Shown in pieces: positions 44,956-54,937 of a DNA stretch of 64,000 nucleotides. Each line of letters begins with the position of its first letter. Within the stretch, counting starts at the first letter, position 1. Origin of the DNA: Acinetobacter apis (GTDB lineage: Bacteria > Pseudomonadota > Gammaproteobacteria > Pseudomonadales > Moraxellaceae); assembly GCF_900197575.1 (NCBI RefSeq), contig NZ_FZLN01000001.1:310001-374000 (forward strand). Direction: 5' to 3'. The position numbers were made by a program, and so were the translations under genes. Below the pieces are notes generated by a model. It saw only the letters and a program-made list of their open reading frames with translations. It had not been told where the DNA came from and made no database searches.

Positions 44956-46029
44956 TTATTTGAGCTTTGGATCTAATGCATCACGCAATGCATCAGTGAA
45001 CAAAGAAAATGCAGTCACCAAAATGGCCATCGCTGCAGTGGCTGCAACAAGTTGCCACCATTTCCCGAGTAAAAATTCGCTTTGTGCTTCATTGAGCATG
45101 CTGCCCCAAGACGCTGTACCAATAGGTACACCAAAGCCTAAAAAGCTAAGAATGACTTCAGATTTAATAAAAGAAACCACTAAAATTGAAATTTGTACCA
45201 AGGCAACATGACTAATATTTGGGAAAATATGAACAAACATACGTCTAAAATCACTCACCCCAATCGCTTTTGCCGCCAATACATATTCACGTTGGCTATG
45301 CTTCATATATTCAGCGCGAATTAAGCGATATGTACCGGTCCAGCCAGTTAATCCCAAAATTAAAATAATAGACATTAAACCTTGCTGTTGTAAAACCGCA
45401 GCAATCGCAAGAATTAATAACATATACGGAATAGACGTAAATACGTTATAAAACCAATTCATGACATCATCAATCCAGCCACCGTAATAGCCGGATATTG
45501 CACCTAAAACTGTACCAATAACGACAGCAAAAAGAGCCGAAATTAAACCAACCAAGATTGATGTTTCAGAACCTTTAATGGTTTTTGCAATGATATCGAC
45601 ACCCCATCGGTCTGCACCAAGAGGAAGTTCGGTTGCCAATGCATTTTGTTCAGCAACTGGGTTTTGGGCAATGGTGCGTTCAATGTCTTGTAAGTTTTTA
45701 GCCAATGGATCTGCAATACCATAGCTATCCACTTTCAGTGCATCCGCCAAAGAAATTTCATTGATTTGTAAATTTTCTGTAGGTGGATGGCCTGTAATAT
45801 ACTGGTTAATTACAGGCGGTGCATAACTTACTGCAACTTCTTTATTCCAATCTTTAGCAATAATTCCAGTCATTGAAAGCAGCATGATAAGCAAGTAAGA
45901 CACCACAATAAAAAAAGAAATTACAGCTGTTTTATCTTTCTTTAATCGACGATATGCCAATGCCCATAAGCTGTGTGACACAGGTTCAGCAGGAGAGGAG
46001 GCTGTAGATGGGTTAACCGAAGTAGACAT
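44956..46029 (-). CDS. Peptide ABC transporter permease (YejE/OppC-like)
   Basis: The 357-residue inner-membrane permease has an N-terminal TM (AVISFFIVVSYLLIMLLSMTG), a long periplasmic loop, then the DppC-like core VGLISALFAVVIGTVLGAISG, the EAA-type loop (EYVLAAKAIGVSDFRRMFVHI), and ILSFLGFGVPIGTASWG. It partners with the next gene to form the channel. Gaps to neighbours are about 10 bp, indicating one operon. Confidence 0.9.
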   Translation of the reverse strand: MSTSVNPSTASSPAEPVSHSLWALAYRRLKKDKTAVISFFIVVSYLLIMLLSMTGIIAKDWNKEVAVSYAPPVINQYITGHPPTENLQINEISLADALKVDSYGIADPLAKNLQDIERTIAQNPVAEQNALATELPLGADRWGVDIIAKTIKGSETSILVGLISALFAVVIGTVLGAISGYYGGWIDDVMNWFYNVFTSIPYMLLILAIAAVLQQQGLMSIILILGLTGWTGTYRLIRAEYMKHSQREYVLAAKAIGVSDFRRMFVHIFPNISHVALVQISILVVSFIKSEVILSFLGFGVPIGTASWGSMLNEAQSEFLLGKWWQLVAATAAMAILVTAFSLFTDALRDALDPKLK

Positions 46030-46040
46030 AGATCACTCCC

Positions 46041-46979
46041 TTATTTAAGTTCTAAGCGAGGATCAATCGCTTTATAAATGACATCAGCCAATAAATTGAA
46101 CAGCATCGTTAATGCAGCAATATAGATGGTAATGGCTTTAATCACTGGAAAATCACTACGTTCGACCGCTAATATCACTTCACGGCCAATACCTGGAATA
46201 CCAAAAAAACGTTCTATTAAGAATGCGCCAATTAACAAAGCAGGCAAACTTGCCATGACATCAGTCACAATTGGAATCGCCGCGTTACGTAATACATGGA
46301 CAAATAAAATACGTGTTTCACTGGCACCTTTTGCACGTGCAGTACGGATATAATCTTGGCCAACTTCATCAAGAATAAAGCTGCGATACAGCCTTAATGT
46401 TGGTGCAATGCTGACCACCAACATGATTAAAATGGGTAATAATGCATAATGAAATAAATTACTGCTAAAGTTGCTGCCCCAGCCTTGTACAGGAAACCAG
46501 TTTAATTTATAAGCCAAAAAGTATTGGAACATAATGATATAAACCAAAATGCTGATTGACATGGCAACTGTACAAAAGGTCATGAATGAACGGTCAATCC
46601 ATGTACCACGAAAAATTGAAACACCTAGCGCTAAAATAACAGACACAATGGTTTGTAACAGAATAAGCGGAACAATAATGGTCAGACTTGGTCCAACTCG
46701 AGTCATAATGACTTGGCTGACACTTTCCCCCGTACTCCAACTCACACCATAATCAAATGTAAGTACTTGCTTAATAAAGATCCATAATTGAACATAATAA
46801 GGCTGATCGATACCAAGTTGTTGACGGATTTGCTCAATTTGAGCTGGATTAGACATTTTGCCTGCGAGTAAATATGCAGGATCACCTCCAACCCAATTAA
46901 ATAGAGCAAAGACCAAAACGATTACACCGAGCATGGTGGGAATCGTTTGCCAGAGTCGTCGAATAATGTATGCCAACAT
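46041..46979 (-). CDS. Peptide ABC transporter permease (YejB/OppB-like)
   Basis: The 312-residue permease opens MLAYIIRRLWQTIPTMLGVI, the typical DppB start, and includes QIRQQLGIDQPYYVQ, FDYGVSWSTGESV and the EAA loop DYIRTARAKGASETRILFVH. Six membrane segments are expected. It forms a heterodimer with the adjacent OppC-like permease. Confidence 0.92.
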   Translation of the reverse strand: MLAYIIRRLWQTIPTMLGVIVLVFALFNWVGGDPAYLLAGKMSNPAQIEQIRQQLGIDQPYYVQLWIFIKQVLTFDYGVSWSTGESVSQVIMTRVGPSLTIIVPLILLQTIVSVILALGVSIFRGTWIDRSFMTFCTVAMSISILVYIIMFQYFLAYKLNWFPVQGWGSNFSSNLFHYALLPILIMLVVSIAPTLRLYRSFILDEVGQDYIRTARAKGASETRILFVHVLRNAAIPIVTDVMASLPALLIGAFLIERFFGIPGIGREVILAVERSDFPVIKAITIYIAALTMLFNLLADVIYKAIDPRLELK

Positions 46980-47007
46980 ATGTGTATCCTAATTAAGCCA
47001 ATGACTT

Positions 47008-49020
47008 CTATTTTGAGCTTTGCCCGCTAATTTCTTTCAAAAAAGCCTGATTGTTTGCTGGTCGATGAAGAAAGTTTTGAATCAGTTCAGTGGCAGGTTT
47101 TTGACTACCTTGAGATAAAATCTCTTGACGATATGCCTGTCCAACCGTTTTATCCATCAGGTTATCTTTGTATGCTGATAAAAGATCTAAAGCGATTACT
47201 TCTGCCCATAGGTAGCTGTAGTAACCTGCACCATAACCACCGACTAAATGGTTAAATTGTCCTGGGAATTCTGTACCTGGAACATAGCCAAGCGCTGTTT
47301 GTCCTTCCATGTCTTGCCAAACTTTTAATGGGTCTTTTTGCTTTGCATCAGCGGCATGAATACTCATATCATATTGCGCATATAACGTTTGACGTGCATA
47401 ACGTATGCTGCGTCCATAATTACGAGCAGCGTTAATTTTTTTATTGAGTGTTGGGGTGAGCTTTGGACAACCCGGTGCGCAATACTTTGAAAGTTGTAGC
47501 AATGATTGATCGTTTTTAGCCCACTCTTCATACATTTGTGATGGAGCTTCAACAAAGTCCTGTTCTACACTGGTGCCAGCTTGGTCGACATAACGTGTCT
47601 TTGATAAAATGTTATGCATAGCATGTCCGAACTCATGGACAAAGGTTTCAAGCTCATCTGCATTTAACCCTTTACGATTAAAATTGGTGACAAGAACAGC
47701 GATTGGCGTACGCTGAATTGCTGTACTTGATGAGTAAATTGGCCAAACTGCAGCATGCCCATATTTGCCGTCACGTGGGAAAGGGTCAATATATAAACCG
47801 CCTAAAAATTGCTGAGTGTTTGTATCATACACATTGAAATAACGTACTTCTTTATGCCAAACAGGAATATTGGCTTGTTCAAAACGCACACCATAAAGCT
47901 GTGATGTAATATCAATTAACCATTTCTGAGCTGCTTCAGTTGGGAAGTATTTACGAAGTTCTTCTTGGTCAACTTGATAATTGGCTTTTCGGTATTTTTC
48001 ACTCCAATAGCTGCTACTCCACGCTTCAATTTTTGCATCTGCAAGTGGAATGGAGAGTGTCTTTGCTTTAAATGCTTGTAATTGGGCTAAATCTTGTTTC
48101 TCTAATGGTGTTACGATATTTTTAATGTCAGCGAGGAATTTGTTGACAGTTGCAGGGTCTTTGGCCATACGATCTTTAATTGCAAAATCTGCATAACTTG
48201 CATAGCCAAATAATTTAGCAAGATCTGCTCTTAAATCTGTAATTTGTTTAAGTAGCAGTAAATTTTTTTCAGTACCACGACGTGTGAATTCATAATAGTA
48301 CTTTTTACGTGCAGTATCGTTATCTGCCAATTGCATAAATGGATAATATTCAGGGTAACCAAAACCCAATAAATAATGACCCGTTGCATTTTTTTCTAGA
48401 TTGGCAATATAGCTTGCAGGTAAACCTTTTAATTCAGCTGCTGAAAATTCAACTTTACTTTTATTTTCACGGATATTCTTATTAAACTCTTGAGTAAGCA
48501 GGGTCAGTTGCTCAAGAATTTTTTTCAATTCAGCTTTTTTTTCTGCTGAAAAATTAATTCCAGTGTCTTCAAAACGAATTAAAATATCTTTTTTCAGTTT
48601 GGCATCAATGCTGTCTTGCGCTGTAGCAGCTTTAAATAGCGCATAAATTTTTTCGTTTTGATACAAGTCGGTTGAAAAAGCAGAGTACTTAACAAGACAT
48701 TCATCTGCATATTGTCGAACTTTTGCATCCGTTGAAACATTACTCAAAATTGAAATCGGGCTAGTAAAGTCTTCGACTGTCGCAGCAAATTGATTCCAAG
48801 TCGTAAACCAAGTGGATTGTGCCTCAGCTAATGGAATATTTTCAAACTGTTGAATTTTATTTTTAAATTCAACAATTGTTTGATCACAATCTGTTGTCAC
48901 ATTTTTCACATCTAATAATGGAATTGTTGGACGAGTTGGGCTTTGTGCATTAACTTGTGTACCACCTAACAAAGAAATTAGGCTAAGAGCAAGTGCAGAA
49001 AATGATGTTTTAAATTGCAT
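47008..49020 (-). CDS. Secreted M3-family zinc metallopeptidase (oligopeptidase/Dcp-like)
   Basis: This 670-residue peptidase has a signal peptide (ALALSLISLLGGTQVNAQ) and the zinc-binding site ETFVHEFGHAMHNILS around residue 460, followed by the third-ligand region DFVEAPSQMYEEW. M3 enzymes cut short peptides. It sits inside the ABC peptide-importer operon between binding protein and permease, implying that peptides are trimmed in the periplasm before import or during uptake. The usual Dcp is cytosolic or periplasmic depending on species; this one is secreted by its signal. Confidence 0.92.
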   Translation of the reverse strand: MQFKTSFSALALSLISLLGGTQVNAQSPTRPTIPLLDVKNVTTDCDQTIVEFKNKIQQFENIPLAEAQSTWFTTWNQFAATVEDFTSPISILSNVSTDAKVRQYADECLVKYSAFSTDLYQNEKIYALFKAATAQDSIDAKLKKDILIRFEDTGINFSAEKKAELKKILEQLTLLTQEFNKNIRENKSKVEFSAAELKGLPASYIANLEKNATGHYLLGFGYPEYYPFMQLADNDTARKKYYYEFTRRGTEKNLLLLKQITDLRADLAKLFGYASYADFAIKDRMAKDPATVNKFLADIKNIVTPLEKQDLAQLQAFKAKTLSIPLADAKIEAWSSSYWSEKYRKANYQVDQEELRKYFPTEAAQKWLIDITSQLYGVRFEQANIPVWHKEVRYFNVYDTNTQQFLGGLYIDPFPRDGKYGHAAVWPIYSSSTAIQRTPIAVLVTNFNRKGLNADELETFVHEFGHAMHNILSKTRYVDQAGTSVEQDFVEAPSQMYEEWAKNDQSLLQLSKYCAPGCPKLTPTLNKKINAARNYGRSIRYARQTLYAQYDMSIHAADAKQKDPLKVWQDMEGQTALGYVPGTEFPGQFNHLVGGYGAGYYSYLWAEVIALDLLSAYKDNLMDKTVGQAYRQEILSQGSQKPATELIQNFLHRPANNQAFLKEISGQSSK

Positions 49021-49035
49021 ATTTAATACTCCTGA

Positions 49036-50880
49036 TTATTTTTTTGCTGCATTTGTATCAATATAGATCCAATATGCGCTGGTCATCGGATGACTCTTAA
49101 AACCTTGTATATAGGGTTGAACAACCGTGTTTGTGTAAGGCGTTGTTGTACTAATTGATGGTGTATATCGTTCAAGGATACGTGCCATTTTTAAATATAA
49201 GTCTTGACGCTCAGCTCCAGCAGACAGTGTTTTAGACTTACGATACAATGCATCAAATTCAGGAATTTGAGCACAATTAAAGTTTGATGAGTTAATGTTC
49301 GGTCCGTAAAATAGTTGTAAAAAATTATCACCATCTGGGTAGTCTGCAACCCAGCCTTGAGTTCCCATCTGTACACTACATTGCTTTTGTGCACGTAAAT
49401 AATCTGGAAATTGCATGGTCTTGGTTTTAAAGCGGATACCAATTTCTTGGAGTGAACGTTGCCAAAATTCAGCTGTTGCGACATTAGCTGTGCTTGAAGT
49501 CATGGAGTAAGTAATCGTTAAAGGTTTACCATTGGGTAGGGTTCGGTAGCCATCTGCCCCTTTTTTATAGTTGTATTGATCTAACAATAAGTTGGCTGCA
49601 CGAACAGAATAAGGAATACTGCTTTTAACGCTTTCATCATAGCCCACTACATTAGGTGGAATTGGAAAACGTAATACAGTATCAATACCTTTGAGTACAA
49701 TATTACGATATTTTTCTTTAGAAAATGCCATTGCCATAGCACGACGTAAAGCAATTTTTTCTGTAGTTAAACCACCGACCACAGGATCTTTTAAATTCCA
49801 AAAGGCATAATAAGCTGATAAGCCAGGCTGACCTGATAAAGTCATACCAAGTTTTTTATATTCAGGTTTAAGTTCACCATTTTCAATGACATTTCCTGCA
49901 ATACCAGCACTTAAGTTAACCCAATCAAGTTGTTTTTGTTTAAAGGCCAGCCACTGTGATTGTGCCTCTTCAATAATTTGAATATCGACCGTATCAATCT
50001 GTGGCATTTTTTTGCCAGTCATTTCTGCAATAATTTTACGGTCATTAAAATCGTTCGACTTATAGTCCCATATAAAACCGCGGTAGCTTGGACTGGCTTT
50101 TAAAATAATACGAGAACTTGGCACCCATTTATTTAAAACGTAAGGCCCTGTACCAATCGGGTGCCCCATAGCTATGCCTTGTGCATTTTTATATTTATCA
50201 ATCACTTCATGGGCAACAGCTGCTGTTGGACCATGCGCTAAAATCATGGGTAAATTATAGTCTTTTTCATTCATTTTTAAGACAAGCGTATATTTATCAG
50301 GTGTTTGAATACCTGCAATAGGCGCTTTATAGTCGAATGCATTGGTTTTTCTAGCTTGTTCAACAACTTTGTCAAGCCCAATAAATTTACCTTCAATCAG
50401 CCAACTATTTGGTGAACGTAATGCTGGGTCAACCAATCGTTTTAAACTGTAGGCATAGTCATACGAGGTCAATTCTCTTTTTTTGCCATTAAAAGCAGGG
50501 TCATCACTAAAATAAATGCCAGGCTTAATTTTAATCGTATAAGTTAAACCATCTGCACTGATTTCAGGAAGTGCAGCTGCAGTTTCAGGTACAAGTTTTA
50601 AAGGACGTGCTAAATAGTCATAGCTATATAAAGTTTCAAAAATTGAATTATTAATAACAGCCGAATAAACATCACTTGTTGCAACAGGGTCAAAGCCTGT
50701 TTCAGACGCAATAAAATAACTATGAATGGTTTTGCCAGGGTCTGCGGCATGAATGGTTTGAGCTGTAAAGCATGCTAGATGTCCAATCAAGAGACTACTT
50801 AAAACGGTCTTTTTATATTGGTGTACTGGGTTACGCTTGAATGACTGCCATGCAGATTTTAAGTTCATTTCAAATTTCAT
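49036..50880 (-). CDS. Peptide ABC transporter periplasmic binding protein (family 5)
   Basis: The 614-residue protein has a signal-like region (SSLLIGHLACFTAQTIHAAD) and a family 5 solute-binding domain: LVPETAAALPEISADGLTYT, KPGIYFSDDPAFNGK and GTGPYVLNKWVPSSRIILKA. It resembles OppA/YejA-type receptors for peptides. The signal peptide is preceded by about 30 basic residues (MKFEMNLKSAWQSFKRNPVH), so the true start may lie a few codons inside. First gene of the operon, divergent from the second TonB receptor. Confidence 0.9.
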   Translation of the reverse strand: MKFEMNLKSAWQSFKRNPVHQYKKTVLSSLLIGHLACFTAQTIHAADPGKTIHSYFIASETGFDPVATSDVYSAVINNSIFETLYSYDYLARPLKLVPETAAALPEISADGLTYTIKIKPGIYFSDDPAFNGKKRELTSYDYAYSLKRLVDPALRSPNSWLIEGKFIGLDKVVEQARKTNAFDYKAPIAGIQTPDKYTLVLKMNEKDYNLPMILAHGPTAAVAHEVIDKYKNAQGIAMGHPIGTGPYVLNKWVPSSRIILKASPSYRGFIWDYKSNDFNDRKIIAEMTGKKMPQIDTVDIQIIEEAQSQWLAFKQKQLDWVNLSAGIAGNVIENGELKPEYKKLGMTLSGQPGLSAYYAFWNLKDPVVGGLTTEKIALRRAMAMAFSKEKYRNIVLKGIDTVLRFPIPPNVVGYDESVKSSIPYSVRAANLLLDQYNYKKGADGYRTLPNGKPLTITYSMTSSTANVATAEFWQRSLQEIGIRFKTKTMQFPDYLRAQKQCSVQMGTQGWVADYPDGDNFLQLFYGPNINSSNFNCAQIPEFDALYRKSKTLSAGAERQDLYLKMARILERYTPSISTTTPYTNTVVQPYIQGFKSHPMTSAYWIYIDTNAAKK

Positions 50881-51470
50881 TCAGGACACGCTCTCATATA
50901 AGTTCAACAATTGACATCAGATCTCTAGCAAGATGGTGGTGCTATAGAATCTTGGTTTATGGATTATTTTGGTGCATTAATTTACATCGCACTAAAATAA
51001 AGCATACTAATTGATAACAAAAAAAACATAATTACTTTAAAAGTGAACACAAAATGAAGCAAATATTGATAAATAATGAGCCAATCATGAAGATTATTTG
51101 CCCTATAAATACCCATTTTACGTTACTTTATGGACTAAAAGTCTAGATTTCATGTTTTATATGCGAACATTGTGCCAAGTTTTATATTTTTTAATTAAAT
51201 ATTATTTAACGATGTATTTATCATAAAAATGTATATTTATTATAAAATTTAATTTATAAACAATAGCTTATTATTTTTTCTGATTGGTATATATACAGCT
51301 TTTACTTACTTTTTAATCAAATTACAGCAAATAATAAAAAAATATATTTTTATACAATCAAAATATTTATGTTTTGTGACAAAGAGTGGCACGCTCATTG
51401 CAATCAAATTTACAAAGTATCGACAAAGTATCGGTTACTTTAAATTTTATATCTGATTGGGAAGGCGACC
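50881..51470. other. Divergent promoter region between the peptide-import operon and the TonB receptor
   Basis: No gene is seen in 590 AT-rich bases. An 11-bp sequence, ACAAAGTATCG, is repeated in tandem at 51412-51433, about 37 bp before the receptor start, and could be a regulator half-site. No clear Fur box. Confidence 0.45.
51412..51433. repeat. Tandem 11-bp repeat upstream of TonB receptor
   Basis: ACAAAGTATCG is present twice back to back with no mismatch. Confidence 0.6.
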
Positions 51471-54101
51471 ATGAATCACAATACACTCACTCGTGCGATC
51501 CGCTCTGTACTCACAGGGACTGTAGGAATAGGCATCACTTTAACCAGCATCATAGGTCATGCAGAAGATGCACCTAAGCTAGAAAAAATTACGGTTACTG
51601 GTTCATCAATTAAAGGTGTTGCTGCACAAAGTACCTCTCCAATCACGATTGTCAGAACTGATGAATTGGCGAAACAAGGTGTGACAACAGCTGAACAAGC
51701 GTTGGGGTTAATTTCAGCCAATCAATCATCAGCAGTTGCTGCAACTACTGTTGGAAGTAGTGGTGGTGTTGGGTCAGCTGCAGATTTACGTGGTTTGGGA
51801 TCAAATAAAACACTCGTGCTACTCAATGGTCGTCGGGTTGCTAATTCACCATTTAATACAGCTGCAGTAAATTTGAATACTCTTCCTTTATCACTTGTTG
51901 AGCGAATTGAAGTACTAAAAGATGGCGCATCTGCTATTTATGGTACAGATGCCATTGGTGGTGTAATTAACTTTATTACCAAGAAACAATATCAAGGCGC
52001 AGGTGTTTCAGTTGAAGCTTTAGCACCAAAGGGAAGTAGCGGTGATACACAGCAATATAATGTGTTTGGTGGCTACGGCTCTTTAGAAGACCAAGGTTTT
52101 AACGTGTATGGTGCTGTAAATTATAGTAAAAAAGATGCAGTACTTGCCCGTGAACGTGAAACATCACGCCGTGGAGGTGTTTTACCTGAACTTGGTGTCA
52201 ATCGTACAAGTGGAGCTTCCTTTCCTGCAAATATCGCAGGTATTGGTAACCCATATGCAAGCTCTGGTTGTGGGGATAGCACTAAAAATACGGCAAGTGG
52301 TAAATCTTGCCGTTATAACAGCCAAGCCGATATTGGAGTTGTTCCAGAGGAAGAAACATTTTCTTTCTTAGGACGAGGCACATTAAAGTTATCTGATAAC
52401 TTTAATGCTATTGCAGAATATATGCATTCTGAAAGTACATTAACTAACATTATTGCACCTGATGTAGTAGCCGGTAATGGTGACGATTATTATATTTATA
52501 ACAATAGCCCGTATTATCCTGGTAATGGCATTACACCTGCTTTATCTGGTGTAACAGGGCAACCATTGTCTTTAAATTTACGTTCACAAGCAGGCAATCG
52601 AATATCTGAAAGTGAGCAAAAATCTGACCGTGTATTATTGGCACTTGAAGGTACAGCAGCCGATTGGGACATTAATACTGGTATCAGCTATGCGAAAAGT
52701 ACAGGTGATGAAAACTTAATCAGTGGATATATTAATAACCAAAAATTACGTGATCGTTTAGCTGATGGTACACTCAACCCATTTGGTGCAAGTGCTGATG
52801 CAAATGTATGGAATAGTCTTGCAGTAAGTGGTACATCACAATCTGCTGAATTTGAATCAACTACATTTGATATCACAGCAAGCCGTGCAATTTATACATT
52901 ACCAGCAGGTGATGTTGGCTTTGCTATTGGTGGTAGTGTCCGCCGTGATAAATGGTCTCAGTCACAAAACCCAACAGTGAATAGCTTTGTTGAAAGTACA
53001 GGAGTTGATCCAACATCTGCACCAAGTACAGGTTCTAGAAATTTAAAAGCAGTATTTACTGAATTCCAAATTCCTATTTTCAAATCGTTAAGTGCACAAA
53101 TTGCAGCACGTTATGATGACTATAACGATTTTGGTAGTACATTTAATCCAAAAATTGGTCTTCGTTGGCAGCCAGCTAAACAAGTAATGGTCCGTGGTAG
53201 CTATTCAACAGGTTTCCGTGCACCTAGTTTATACGAAATGCACAGCAGCAATTATAAAACATACACAGCAGCTAGTTATAATGACCCAGCTTTATGCCCA
53301 GGTGGCGTGGTTGCTGCAAATGGTGTTGCAGTGCGTGATTGCGGCCAACAGTTTTACCGTAAAACAGGTGGTAATGATCAATTACAAGCTGAAGAATCAA
53401 AAACCTTTACCTTTGGTATTGTTTACGAGCCAATTCGTAACTTAGTATTCTCTGCTGATTACTTTAATATTCAAGTTGAGAACCAAGTTGGTGTAGTTGG
53501 TGAGAGTGCAATTTTTGCTGATCCACTTAAATATGCAGATCTTTATGTGCGCAATGGAGATGGGTCTTTAAACTACATTAATCAGACATTACAAAATCTA
53601 GGTGACACTAAAACATCAGGTATTGATTTAGGTGTGCAATGGCGTAGTGCAATGACCAAATATGGCCGTTTAGGTTTAAGCATTGATGGTACTTATATTA
53701 ACAGTTATAAATTCCAAACTGAGAAAAATGGCGAATGGTATAACGCAGTTGGCCAATATAATGCAAATTTTGGTGGTGTAATTACTCGTTGGAAGCATAA
53801 TGCAAATATTAACTGGAACTATGATGCTTGGAGCTTAAATTTACAACAAAGCTTTTTCAAAGGTTATTTAGATCAAAATGCTGGTGATCAAAACCACCGC
53901 GTTTCAAACTACACCTTGTATAACTTATCTGGTACATATACAGGCTTTAAGCATACAGAATTAACATTTGGTATTCGTAATGTGTTAGATACGAAACCAC
54001 CAGCATCGAATGTAGTAGACAATTTCCAAATGGCATATGACCCACGTTATAGCGATATTATGGGAAGAACTTACTTCGGACGTGTTACTTATAAATTTTA
54101 A
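51471..54101 (+). CDS. TonB-dependent outer-membrane receptor next to peptide importer and tonB operon
   Basis: This 876-residue receptor has a signal peptide (ending HAEDA), a TonB-box-like LEKITVTGSSI and a plug with LRGLGSNKTLVLLNGRRVA and SLVERIEVLKDGASAIYGTD. The barrel ends GRTYFGRVTYKF with a C-terminal Phe. GGAAGGCGACC directly precedes the ATG. The tonB-exbB-exbD-exbD genes follow, while the peptide ABC importer with its peptidase lies divergently upstream. That suggests a role in taking up peptides or peptide-bound compounds, an inference from context. Confidence 0.92.
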   Translation: MNHNTLTRAIRSVLTGTVGIGITLTSIIGHAEDAPKLEKITVTGSSIKGVAAQSTSPITIVRTDELAKQGVTTAEQALGLISANQSSAVAATTVGSSGGVGSAADLRGLGSNKTLVLLNGRRVANSPFNTAAVNLNTLPLSLVERIEVLKDGASAIYGTDAIGGVINFITKKQYQGAGVSVEALAPKGSSGDTQQYNVFGGYGSLEDQGFNVYGAVNYSKKDAVLARERETSRRGGVLPELGVNRTSGASFPANIAGIGNPYASSGCGDSTKNTASGKSCRYNSQADIGVVPEEETFSFLGRGTLKLSDNFNAIAEYMHSESTLTNIIAPDVVAGNGDDYYIYNNSPYYPGNGITPALSGVTGQPLSLNLRSQAGNRISESEQKSDRVLLALEGTAADWDINTGISYAKSTGDENLISGYINNQKLRDRLADGTLNPFGASADANVWNSLAVSGTSQSAEFESTTFDITASRAIYTLPAGDVGFAIGGSVRRDKWSQSQNPTVNSFVESTGVDPTSAPSTGSRNLKAVFTEFQIPIFKSLSAQIAARYDDYNDFGSTFNPKIGLRWQPAKQVMVRGSYSTGFRAPSLYEMHSSNYKTYTAASYNDPALCPGGVVAANGVAVRDCGQQFYRKTGGNDQLQAEESKTFTFGIVYEPIRNLVFSADYFNIQVENQVGVVGESAIFADPLKYADLYVRNGDGSLNYINQTLQNLGDTKTSGIDLGVQWRSAMTKYGRLGLSIDGTYINSYKFQTEKNGEWYNAVGQYNANFGGVITRWKHNANINWNYDAWSLNLQQSFFKGYLDQNAGDQNHRVSNYTLYNLSGTYTGFKHTELTFGIRNVLDTKPPASNVVDNFQMAYDPRYSDIMGRTYFGRVTYKF

Positions 54102-54147
54102 TAATGAAGCGATTTAACTTACTACTAAATCACTAATTGTAAAACAA

Positions 54148-54175
54148 AGCAGCAAATATTAGCTTATTTGCTGCT
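54148..54175 (+). terminator. Hairpin between the TonB receptor and tonB
   Basis: An 11-bp perfect stem AGCAGCAAATA/TATTTGCTGCT with a 6-nt loop follows the receptor gene. The T-run is poor, so it may allow partial read-through into tonB. Confidence 0.55.
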
Positions 54176-54198
54176 CTTGAAACACAGGTACAACTATT

Positions 54199-54909
54199 AT
54201 GAATTTTTCTCAGGACGGCGAGCGTTCTCCAAAGCGATTCATAGGCATAGGCGTAGTTGTTTTACTTCATGGCTTATTAATTTATGCATTAATAACAGGC
54301 TTGGCCCGTGATGTAATTAAAGCGGTACAAGCACCTGTTGAGATGCAAATTATACAAGAAGTAAAACCACCACCTCCGCCACCGCCTAAGCCAATTGAAA
54401 AGCCGAAAATAGAACCAAAACCAGTAGTGGAGAAGACGGTACAAAAGCCTGAACCAAAAGCTGTACCGAAACCTGCACCATTTGTGCCTAAGCCACAAGT
54501 TGCACCACCAACGCAAACAGATGCGCCTAAAGTGACAACACAAAGTGAGCGACCGACACCACCAAGTCCACCTGCAAAAGAGGTGACTGCTGACCCAGTA
54601 CCACCTGCGCCAGCAAAACCGAAAGGTGAAACGAAGGGTGTAACAGGCAGTGCATCGGCAAGTTGTCCGACACCAGAATATCCTCAAGATGCCTTGATGA
54701 ATGAAGAACAAGGTACAGTGAGATTGAAACTTGATGTAGGTCCAGATGGCCGCGTCACCAATGCCAAAGTTGAAAAGTCGTCAGGTTCACGTAATCTCGA
54801 TCGAGCAACAGTCAATGCATACAAGAAGTGTGTATTTGGTGCAGCAACACAAGATGGGACTGCAACAGCAGGGTCAATTAACTTGGAATATACATTTAAA
54901 CTTGATTGA
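54199..54909 (+). CDS. tonB: TonB energy-transducing protein
   Basis: TonB couples proton motive force from ExbBD to outer-membrane receptors. The 236-residue protein has an N-terminal anchor (FIGIGVVVLLHGLLIYALIT), a Pro/Lys-rich periplasmic linker (PPPPPPKPIEKPKIEPKP and more), and a C-terminal TonB domain with PEYPQDALMNEEQGTVRLKL and ATVNAYKKCVFGAAT. Two cysteines in the C-terminal domain may form a disulfide. First of a four-gene operon. Confidence 0.95.
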   Translation: MNFSQDGERSPKRFIGIGVVVLLHGLLIYALITGLARDVIKAVQAPVEMQIIQEVKPPPPPPPKPIEKPKIEPKPVVEKTVQKPEPKAVPKPAPFVPKPQVAPPTQTDAPKVTTQSERPTPPSPPAKEVTADPVPPAPAKPKGETKGVTGSASASCPTPEYPQDALMNEEQGTVRLKLDVGPDGRVTNAKVEKSSGSRNLDRATVNAYKKCVFGAATQDGTATAGSINLEYTFKLD

Positions 54910-54937
54910 TTTTAAATGAAATATTGAACAGATTTGG

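Noticed and set aside
54289-54711. Minus-strand frame inside tonB, rich in Trp and Arg
   Set aside because: This is the shadow of the Pro/Lys-rich TonB linker read backwards.
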